Assembly: GCA_900551325.1 (NCBI GenBank)
Contig: URVM01000036.1
Span: 1-21,416, forward strand
Origin: an uncultured Eubacteriales bacterium
Lineage (GTDB): Bacteria; Bacillota; Clostridia; Lachnospirales; Cellulosilyticaceae
Reading direction: 5' to 3'
DNA length: 21,416 nucleotides
The notes beneath the pieces are model-generated. The model ran no database searches and was not told the DNA's origin. It saw nothing but the letters and a program-made list of their open reading frames with translations. The position numbers and the translations under genes were made by a program. Below, piece after piece: positions 15,716-21,416 of the stretch. Numbering within the stretch: position 1 is the first letter of the stretch; each line of letters begins with the position of its first letter.

Positions 15716-17228
15716 TATCTGTGCCCTTTCTATAACGATCTGGGCTTATACCAAAGTACTCTCTAAAGCTTTGGCAAAAGTAAGACACATTTGAAAATCC
15801 GACTTCTGCACATACTTGTGTAATCTTCATATAAGTATTTTCAAGTAAATACTTAGCTTGTTCCATTCTATGTTTCTTAATGAACTTGCTCAAGTTTTCT
15901 CCTGTTTCCTTTTTAAATATGTAGCTTAAGTAACCTGGAGCTAGGTATACTTTCTCTGCTAGAAGATTAATACTTAAATCCTCCCTGTAATGTTGATAAA
16001 TATATGCTTTAACTGCATCCACTTCACTTCTAAGATTCTTTTTATTGTTTAGCAAACTTTCTTCTAACTGATCTATACTTTTCTTAGTAACAGCTATCAC
16101 TTGGCTAATCTTTTCACTTCTATAAATAGCTTCTACTGCATTATTTAATTCTTTCTCATCTTCTTTTTCCATAACCAGATAAATTTCTTTAATAATATTA
16201 GAGAAAATGAATTTCACATAGAGTTGAGAGTAATTACTTGGATTTTCATAGTGATTACATAGCAATTTAAAGTGTTCACCTAAATGAAAAATATCTTTTA
16301 GCTTAATATCATTAGAAATCAATTTAGTAAGTTTCATCTCTATTTGTGTTTTATCATTGCCACTCATTAAATCTTCTGCTATAAAAAATCTTAAGTTAGG
16401 TTGATAAAATTTATTTTCTATGAGTTCTTCTAATTCATTAAATGCTGCTGGTAATTGTTCTACTTCCTTTATCCCCTTACTCAGTGCAATATAAATAGTC
16501 TCTTTATAATGCTCTTCCATAAATCTTACAATATGTTCACAAAGTACCTTGTAGTCTATATTCATCCCTTTTTCAAATAACAGTAGGCTTTGTTCTATAT
16601 TTAAATTCAAATAATAAAACTCTAACTGTAATTCTTTTCTTAGTACTTCTTGAAATTCATCTGCATGCCTTTCAAAGAAATTACTTTCAGTTTCTACTAA
16701 TAACATTCTTCCCCATTTTTCTAGAAAATCTGCTTGTAGTTTTTGTCCTGTTTTTTGTTCAAGTACATTTAAATCTTTTCCTCCTAAGAAGCCTAGGAAT
16801 ATATGCTCTTCCATAAAAGCAAGGTTTTTCTTTTGTACTATGTTATTACTTTGTTCCGATTGAATGTTTTTTATTATTTTCTTTATAACCAAATCAAATT
16901 CTTCTGGATTAACTGGTTTTAAAATATAATCCAATACCCCCATTTGAATAGCTTCTCTTGCATATTCAAACTCACTATACCCACTAAATAAAATAATTTT
17001 TAGATTTGGATGAAGCTCTCTAGCCTTTTTAGCAAGTTCTATTCCATTCATAAATGGCATTTTTATATCTGTAAGTAAAATATCTACTTTTTTTCTTGAA
17101 AGTATTTCACAGGCTTGCTTACCATTAATAGCTTCTATAATTTCTAATTGCTCTGTATAGTTCTGTAATAAAAACTTTATACCGTCACGTTCTATTTTCT
17201 CATCATCTGCAATTAATAAAGTATACAT
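15687..17228 (-). CDS. YesN-like response regulator with AraC-type DNA-binding domain
   Basis: A 513-residue two-component regulator. The receiver domain (about 1-120) has acidic D8/D9, phospho-acceptor D54 (LLTDIKMP) and K104 (LKPVNP). A long middle region (about 130-400) with no motif I recognise precedes two AraC helix-turn-helix units in the last 100 residues, including CAEVGFSNVSYFCQSF. The start has GGAGGGG upstream of ATG. It probably activates malEFG and its own operon when phosphorylated by the overlapping kinase. AraC-type regulators commonly bind direct repeats upstream of -35 boxes, and such repeats are seen in front of this gene. Confidence 0.92.
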   Translation of the reverse strand: MYTLLIADDEKIERDGIKFLLQNYTEQLEIIEAINGKQACEILSRKKVDILLTDIKMPFMNGIELAKKARELHPNLKIILFSGYSEFEYAREAIQMGVLDYILKPVNPEEFDLVIKKIIKNIQSEQSNNIVQKKNLAFMEEHIFLGFLGGKDLNVLEQKTGQKLQADFLEKWGRMLLVETESNFFERHADEFQEVLRKELQLEFYYLNLNIEQSLLLFEKGMNIDYKVLCEHIVRFMEEHYKETIYIALSKGIKEVEQLPAAFNELEELIENKFYQPNLRFFIAEDLMSGNDKTQIEMKLTKLISNDIKLKDIFHLGEHFKLLCNHYENPSNYSQLYVKFIFSNIIKEIYLVMEKEDEKELNNAVEAIYRSEKISQVIAVTKKSIDQLEESLLNNKKNLRSEVDAVKAYIYQHYREDLSINLLAEKVYLAPGYLSYIFKKETGENLSKFIKKHRMEQAKYLLENTYMKITQVCAEVGFSNVSYFCQSFREYFGISPDRYRKGTDNVDEVDSVC

Positions 17229-17275
17229 CCAAGTTCCCCTCCTCTAAATTTCATATTAATTACCCACTTACAAAT

Positions 17276-17304
17276 ATTCTAAAACTAAAAACATTAGATG
17301 TCTA
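17276..17304 (-). promoter_or_regulatory. promoter of the regulator-kinase-binding-protein operon
   Basis: On the minus strand the -35 box TAGACA (17304-17299) and the -10 box TAGAAT (17281-17276) are separated by exactly 17 bp, each one base from consensus. The predicted start is near 17269, about 40 nt upstream of the ATG. Confidence 0.65.
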
Positions 17305-17313
17305 CTCATTCTT

Positions 17314-17327
17314 TGGAAACGTTTCTA
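17314..17327. promoter_or_regulatory. catabolite-responsive element / LacI-family operator
   Basis: The sequence TGGAAACGTTTCTA contains the perfect 10-bp palindrome GAAACGTTTC (17316-17325) with the central CG typical of CcpA cre sites and LacI-family operators. It lies just upstream of the -35 box of the regulator operon, centred near -52. In CcpA-type systems, sites at this distance can activate as well as repress, so the direction of control is open. Confidence 0.6.
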
Positions 17328-17350
17328 AAATTTTTTAGATTATTTCTAAA
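17322..17350. repeat. direct repeats TTTCTAAA, 21 bp apart
   Basis: TTTCTAAA occurs at 17322-17329 and 17343-17350, exactly two helical turns apart, upstream of the regulator promoter. The first copy overlaps the cre-like operator. The spacing fits an AraC-type dimer. A single TTTCTAAA on the minus strand also occurs upstream of malE (about 21268-21261). Binding by the adjacent regulator is inferred. Confidence 0.4.
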
Positions 17351-17455
17351 TACTTTGCATTCCTCTAAAGGATAACCTATTTTTACTACATAGCAAAACA
17401 GGCTATAACCTAATAGGTAAATAGACTGTAGCGGTAAATAATAGTCTTATTCATA

Positions 17456-17505
17456 TTAAAAAGACCTGTAAAACTAGAATATAATTTTCTAGTTTCACAG
17501 GTCTT
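17456..17505 (-). terminator. terminator of malEFG operon
   Basis: Arms AAGACCTGT/ACAGGTCTT and AAACTAGA/TCTAGTTT form a long stem (17461-17505) with a single mismatch and a short AT loop. On the minus strand it is followed by TTTTTAA. It lies 10 bp after the malG stop codon. Confidence 0.88.
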
Positions 17506-17514
17506 CTATTCATC

Positions 17515-18378
17515 TTATCCTTTTACTGCTCCACTTGAACCTTCAGTATAATACTTTTGCATCATACAGAACAAGAATGCAATAGGAATAGATACACATA
17601 CTGCCCCACAAGCAAACCTTGTATACCAGTTAGTAATATTTTCTTTTGTTAACATGGTCCATAGGCCAATGGCAACTGTAAAATATTTAGGCTCTGTACC
17701 TACAATAACTTTTGCAAAAATAAAATCTAACCAAGGTGCTAAAAAAGCTTGAATAATCGTTTGCACTATAACTGGCTTAGAAAGAGGAATGGTGATTTTA
17801 GTAAAGACTTGAAATTTAGATGCACCATCTAGATAAGCTGATTCATCTATTGCCTTAGGTATCGTATCAAAAAATCCCTTAACTACATAGAATCCTAAAC
17901 CTGATGCTGCTGAATATACAAGTATAAGTGCTACCATCTTTAACGGTCCTTCTGCCATACCCATTCCTTTAAGAATATAGTACACTGCAATCATAGACAT
18001 GAAGCCTGGGAACATACCTAGTATAAGTGCCACATTCATAAAAGTCTTTCTTAATTTAAAACGTAACCTAGACATACAGTACGATACTGATAGTACAAAG
18101 AAGGTAGAAATAACACAGGAACAACATGCTACAATTAAAGTATTCATAAACCATCTAGGAAAATTAAAAAGATCTGTTTCCATAAAGAGCCTTACATAGT
18201 TATTTATAGTAAATTGCTCAGGTATAAAAGTGGTTGTATAAGAACCTGTTCCTGCTCTAAAAGATAACATGATAACCCATAAAATAGGAAAGATCCAAAT
18301 AAGAGCAAGTAATGTTAAAAATATGTGTACTAACACATTACATATTGTCTTTTTTGTTTTAGCTGTATTTTTACTCAT
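17515..18378 (-). CDS. malG: maltose/maltodextrin ABC transporter permease MalG
   Basis: A 287-residue inner-membrane permease with about six hydrophobic segments and the cytoplasmic EAA loop DESAYLDGASKFQVF (about 178-192), which contacts the ATPase. The length and motif match MalG-type carbohydrate permeases. Its start overlaps the malF stop by 4 nt (ATGA), so the two are translationally coupled. It is the last gene before a strong terminator. No ATPase gene follows; a shared MsmX/MalK-type ATPase encoded elsewhere would be needed. Confidence 0.92.
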   Translation of the reverse strand: MSKNTAKTKKTICNVLVHIFLTLLALIWIFPILWVIMLSFRAGTGSYTTTFIPEQFTINNYVRLFMETDLFNFPRWFMNTLIVACCSCVISTFFVLSVSYCMSRLRFKLRKTFMNVALILGMFPGFMSMIAVYYILKGMGMAEGPLKMVALILVYSAASGLGFYVVKGFFDTIPKAIDESAYLDGASKFQVFTKITIPLSKPVIVQTIIQAFLAPWLDFIFAKVIVGTEPKYFTVAIGLWTMLTKENITNWYTRFACGAVCVSIPIAFLFCMMQKYYTEGSSGAVKG

Positions 18379-19772
18379 TGGAATCCCTCCTCATTTTTAT
18401 AAGCTGTTGTTCTTCTATACACACTTAAAGATATAAGAGCTGATATTAAAAATACTAAAATTCCAATTACGGCCCCATAATTATAATCTTTATTGTCTAT
18501 AGTTAACTTATAAAGCCAAGTAACAAGTAAGTCTGTCTTACCAGCTGTACTCTTGTAATAATCAGAAGTCATTGGTGCTCCATTACTTAATAAGAAAATA
18601 ACATTAAAGTTATTAATATTACCAATGAACTGAGTGATTAAGTATGGTGCCGTTACAAATAGCATATAAGGTAAAGTAATCTTAAAGAATTTTAGTACTG
18701 CATTTGCCCCATCTACATCAGCAGCTTCATATAAATCTGTTGGTATGTTTTGTAGTACACCTGTTGTAATAAGCATAGTAAAAGGTATCCCTACCCATAA
18801 GTTAACGATAATAACTGTTATACGTGCCCATGTTACATTTGTAAAAAATGGTAGTGAATTACCTGCAGCTAAGAATCCAAGTTCTCTTAAAAGCACATTA
18901 ATAGCTCCATCTGGTTGAAGCATGCTTTTCATAACAAGTAAAGAAACAAACTGTGGTACAGCTATGGATAGAATAAAAATAAATCTCCAAAATGATTTAA
19001 ACTTTGTACCTTTTCTATTAATGACAGTAGCCAAAATCATTCCTAAGAAATAGTTAAGGAAGGTAGCAAATATAGCCCACACAATTGTCCAACCTAATAC
19101 TGGCCAGAAAGTTTTCCCCATGGCACTATCCATACTAAGTATAGTCTTAAAGTTTGCTAAACCTACCCAATCAAATAACTTTCCTGGAGCTTGATGATCT
19201 CTATCATAGTTTGTAAATGCCATACTCATCATAAATACAAGAGGCATAATCGTAAAAATGATAATTCCCATAGTAGGTCCAAAAAGCAAAGTTTTATGTA
19301 GTTTTTCATCTAGAAGGCTACGAAGTTCCTCTTTAAAGCTAGGAATTTTCTTTCCTCTTCTTGATAAATCTTCAACTTCATAAGCACTTTTTACAGCAGC
19401 TCGGGCTATTATCATAATACCTACTATAATAAATAAAGTTATAACTCCATAAAGGAGTATAAGCATGGAATTATCACCTTGAACATACTCATAAATTTGC
19501 TTAGCTTCATTAAAAACTTCACCTTGTTCTTTCGTTCCTAACGATGGTAACCCGAGTAATGCATTATAGCCGAAACTAATCATATAATAAAGTGCTAATC
19601 CTTCTAAAGCTAAGAAGCCTAATCCCTTTATCCATTGTCTTCTTACTAAGTTACCAAGTCCCCATATTAACAGAGATAATTTTGTAAACCAATCACCTGC
19701 TTTTATTTGTTGGAATACAGTGTAGGGTGTTTCTGGTTTGAGCTGATTGATCATACGAATTTGCTTGATCAT
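18375..19772 (-). CDS. malF: maltose/maltodextrin ABC transporter permease MalF
   Basis: A 465-residue inner-membrane permease. N-terminal hydrophobic segments (about 50-70 and 103-123) precede the conserved permease domain (about 160-460), as in MalF rather than shorter sugar permeases. The EAA loop reads YEAADVDGANAVLKFF (about 348-363). The ATG at 19772 is preceded by AAGGGGG at a good distance; the longer frame begins with a TTG inside the malE-malF hairpin and is unlikely. It pairs with malG by a 4-nt overlap. Substrate assignment to maltodextrins rests on family and on the neighbouring MalQ/GlgP genes. Confidence 0.92.
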   Translation of the reverse strand: MIKQIRMINQLKPETPYTVFQQIKAGDWFTKLSLLIWGLGNLVRRQWIKGLGFLALEGLALYYMISFGYNALLGLPSLGTKEQGEVFNEAKQIYEYVQGDNSMLILLYGVITLFIIVGIMIIARAAVKSAYEVEDLSRRGKKIPSFKEELRSLLDEKLHKTLLFGPTMGIIIFTIMPLVFMMSMAFTNYDRDHQAPGKLFDWVGLANFKTILSMDSAMGKTFWPVLGWTIVWAIFATFLNYFLGMILATVINRKGTKFKSFWRFIFILSIAVPQFVSLLVMKSMLQPDGAINVLLRELGFLAAGNSLPFFTNVTWARITVIIVNLWVGIPFTMLITTGVLQNIPTDLYEAADVDGANAVLKFFKITLPYMLFVTAPYLITQFIGNINNFNVIFLLSNGAPMTSDYYKSTAGKTDLLVTWLYKLTIDNKDYNYGAVIGILVFLISALISLSVYRRTTAYKNEEGFQ

Positions 19773-19794
19773 TTTTAGTCCCCCTTCTATTTTC

Positions 19795-19826
19795 AAAAAA
19801 GCTACTGTTAAGATACAGTAGCTTTT
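19795..19826 (-). terminator. intercistronic hairpin between malE and malF
   Basis: AAAAGCTACTGT and ACAGTAGCTTTT form a perfect 12-bp stem over a six-base loop, followed by further T on the minus strand. It looks like a full terminator but lies inside an operon. Such elements usually stop part of transcription or stabilise the upstream message, giving more binding protein than permease. Confidence 0.8.
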
Positions 19827-19841
19827 CTATATATAACTTTT

Positions 19842-21167
19842 TTAGTTAGATGGATTAACAACTGCATCTACAAATTTAGCTAATTTATCTGCTGCATTAT
19901 CTTCTGTTACATCTCCTTGCACAATTTCCTTACCTAATACTTCTGCTGGAGACCAATAAGATCCCATTTCTTTAAGTACTGGTTGTGCTACAGATGCTTC
20001 TTTAATTTCTAACATTTGTGCTGATGCTACAACATCTGCTTTAACTGCTTCGTTTTGTGCTGCATTAGTATTAGTAGGAATGATACCTCTTTCTTCAAAA
20101 CGGAATACTTGTGCTTCTTCACTACCTAAGTATAAAGCTAATGCAACTGCTACTTCTGGATTCTTACTTGTAGGGTTAACACCAATTGCTTTACTACCTG
20201 CAAATGATTTCATTTGACCATCTACTCCTGCAACTTTAAATGTTGGAATTTTAGTAGCAGCAAAATTATCTCCTAAAGCTTCTTTAATTGCTGCAGCATC
20301 CCATGAACCACTACAATATGCGCCTAACTTACCTTCTTTAAATTTAGCAATACTACTACCATCTTGCTCATTTGAGAATTTAGGGTTTTTAGCTAAATTT
20401 ACTAAGTACTTAGTTACTTCTACGCCTTCTGGGCTATTAAATGTACATCCACCTGCTGGATCTGTTCCATCTCCAAATAATGTACCACCTGCACCATAGT
20501 AGAATGAAGCAATATACCAACCATTTGTTAATGGGAAAGCAAAGTTAGAAACGCCTTCACCTAAATCCTTACTCATCATTACGTCTAAAGATTTAACTTC
20601 ATCTTCTGTGAATTTGCTCTTATCATAATACATAAACCAAGTATTAGGAGTGAAAGGTACAGCATAAATGGAATCTTGATAACTAACAGAAGTAACCATA
20701 GAACCATCATTAGTTCCTTTAATTGTATCTACTGTTGTTCCACCTAGTTTAGCAATTGCTCCTGCTTCAACTAAGATAGGAATTTGGTCATTAGCTAAGA
20801 AGTATACGTCTGCTGCTGCATTTACGTCTTTTGTTACTTCATCTTTAGCTATATCTTCTCCACATACACCATATTCAAAAGTAATATTCCATTCTGGATG
20901 TTGTGCAGCAAAGTTTTCACACATAGCAGGTAAAATACCCTTTGGTGCATTAGCAGTTGCTACTTGATCTTCTTGTGGTCCCCAAACCTTTAATGTTACA
21001 TCCTTAGGTTTTTCTGTTTCTTTCTCTGTTGATGTTGCTGTTTGAGTTGTATCCTTACTTGGCTCTGGTGTAGCACTTCCCCCTTGATTACTACTTGCAC
21101 ACCCTGTAAAAGAACCTAATGCCATAACTGTAGCTGCAGATAATGCTAATACTCTTTTAAATTTCAT
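19842..21167 (-). CDS. malE: maltose/maltodextrin-binding lipoprotein MalE
   Basis: A 441-residue family-1 extracellular solute-binding protein. A signal peptide ends in a lipobox-like GSFTGC with C23 as the lipidated residue, followed by a Ser/Thr/Glu-rich linker (about 24-55) and the mature fold beginning VTLKVWGPQEDQ. It would capture maltodextrins outside the membrane for MalFG. The RBS is a strong GGAGGAGG. It is first in the operon, followed by a partial-terminator hairpin. The specific sugar is inferred from MalFG, MalQ and GlgP nearby. Confidence 0.9.
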   Translation of the reverse strand: MKFKRVLALSAATVMALGSFTGCASSNQGGSATPEPSKDTTQTATSTEKETEKPKDVTLKVWGPQEDQVATANAPKGILPAMCENFAAQHPEWNITFEYGVCGEDIAKDEVTKDVNAAADVYFLANDQIPILVEAGAIAKLGGTTVDTIKGTNDGSMVTSVSYQDSIYAVPFTPNTWFMYYDKSKFTEDEVKSLDVMMSKDLGEGVSNFAFPLTNGWYIASFYYGAGGTLFGDGTDPAGGCTFNSPEGVEVTKYLVNLAKNPKFSNEQDGSSIAKFKEGKLGAYCSGSWDAAAIKEALGDNFAATKIPTFKVAGVDGQMKSFAGSKAIGVNPTSKNPEVAVALALYLGSEEAQVFRFEERGIIPTNTNAAQNEAVKADVVASAQMLEIKEASVAQPVLKEMGSYWSPAEVLGKEIVQGDVTEDNAADKLAKFVDAVVNPSN

Positions 21168-21221
21168 AATTGCCTCCTCCTTATATATCTAACAAATTAA
21201 ATTAACTGCTTTCCTATCTTT

Positions 21222-21250
21222 ATTGTATAAATAAGGCTTACTCATGTATA
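21222..21250 (-). promoter_or_regulatory. candidate malE promoter
   Basis: On the minus strand, TATACA (21250-21245) and TACAAT (21227-21222) are 17 bp apart, a weak -35 with a fair -10. Just upstream, at 21259-21289, two related AT-rich half-sites (TTTTTAGAAATA and TTTTTAAAAGAATA on the plus strand, GAA cores 20 bp apart) could bind the AraC-type regulator. No cre-like site is seen here. Confidence 0.45.
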
Positions 21251-21312
21251 TGTTGATATTTTTAGAAATATATAGTTTTTAAAAGAATATTTTATAAGTA
21301 GTTTTTTATAGC

Positions 21313-21357
21313 AATAAAAAAAGTCCTACAAACCTTAATAAAAAGTTTCTAGGACTT
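21313..21357 (-). terminator. terminator of the tRNA transcript
   Basis: AAGTCCTA (minus strand, from 21357) pairs with TAGGACTT (ending 21321), with additional GAAAC/GTTTG pairing, followed by a run of seven T on the minus strand. It lies just downstream of the tRNA and isolates it from malE. Confidence 0.85.
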
Positions 21358-21362
21358 CGTCA

Positions 21363-21416
21363 TTGCGGAGACAGGACTTGAACCTATGACCTTCGGGTTA
21401 TGAGCCCGACGAGCTA
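21363..21416 (-). tRNA. initiator tRNA-fMet (CAT), 5' part outside window
   Basis: The minus strand shows the anticodon arm CGGGCTCATAACCCG with anticodon CAT, and the T arm ATAGG-TTCAAGT-CCTGT. The acceptor 3' strand CTCCGCA is followed by discriminator A. The three consecutive G:C pairs in the anticodon stem and A at position 72 mark it as the initiator type. The 3' CCA is not encoded (the next bases are TGA). The D arm and 5' acceptor strand lie beyond 21416. Confidence 0.92.

Noticed and set aside
1..21416. CRISPR array, insertion sequence, prophage or toxin-antitoxin pair
   Set aside because: No regularly spaced repeats, transposase or integrase motifs, or small paired toxin/antitoxin genes were found on either strand.

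Overview
The window is AT-rich DNA with strong GGAGG-type ribosome binding sites and short intergenic gaps. Its gene families (YesM/YesN-type two-component system, DUF1667 redox protein, MalEFG without its own ATPase, multigene maltodextrin operon) point to an anaerobic Firmicute of class Clostridia. A Lachnospirales/Cellulosilyticum-like genome is my best guess, from gene content and style only. No phage, transposon or CRISPR array was seen, and the window looks like ordinary chromosome.

Left edge (1-404): no protein gene. The minus strand carries a strong promoter (-35 TTGACT, 17-bp spacer, -10 CATAAT) and a leader with a boxA-like element, as in Firmicute rRNA operons, so an rRNA operon probably starts just left of the window and is read leftward. 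Upstream of that promoter is a cluster of DnaA-box-like 9-mers. A factor-independent terminator then lies inside the presumed leader of the rightward glycerol operon, which suggests attenuation or antitermination.

Glycerol / glycerol-3-phosphate block (405-5103, plus strand): a GlpA-like FAD oxidoreductase with a C-terminal [2Fe-2S] BFD domain, a second Pyr_redox-type FAD/NAD oxidoreductase, a small cysteine-rich DUF1667 protein, and glycerol kinase GlpK. Together they would phosphorylate glycerol and oxidise glycerol-3-phosphate to dihydroxyacetone phosphate. A bidirectional terminator separates GlpK from the convergent genes. Next come, on the minus strand, a histidine-phosphatase family protein and a lone DhaL (ADP-binding subunit of dihydroxyacetone kinase).

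Maltodextrin block (6732-21167, minus strand, read from right to left): malE (lipoprotein), a hairpin, malF, malG, terminator; then a promoter with a catabolite-type operator (GAAACGTTTC) ahead of a YesN-like response regulator, a YesM-like histidine kinase and a membrane-anchored solute-binding protein with no permease; then glgP (glycogen/maltodextrin phosphorylase), malQ (4-alpha-glucanotransferase) and a cytoplasmic GH13 neopullulanase/cyclomaltodextrinase-like enzyme, ending in a terminator. The block reads as sense (solute-binding protein + kinase + regulator), import (MalEFG with an ATPase encoded elsewhere) and intracellular breakdown (GH13, MalQ, GlgP). At the right edge, a minus-strand terminator follows a truncated initiator tRNA-Met.

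I found no clearly unprecedented system. The most interesting points are the permease-less binding protein tied to the two-component system, the attenuator-like glp leader, the DnaA-box cluster behind the rRNA promoter, the orphan DhaL, and the hairpin over the glgP ribosome binding site.
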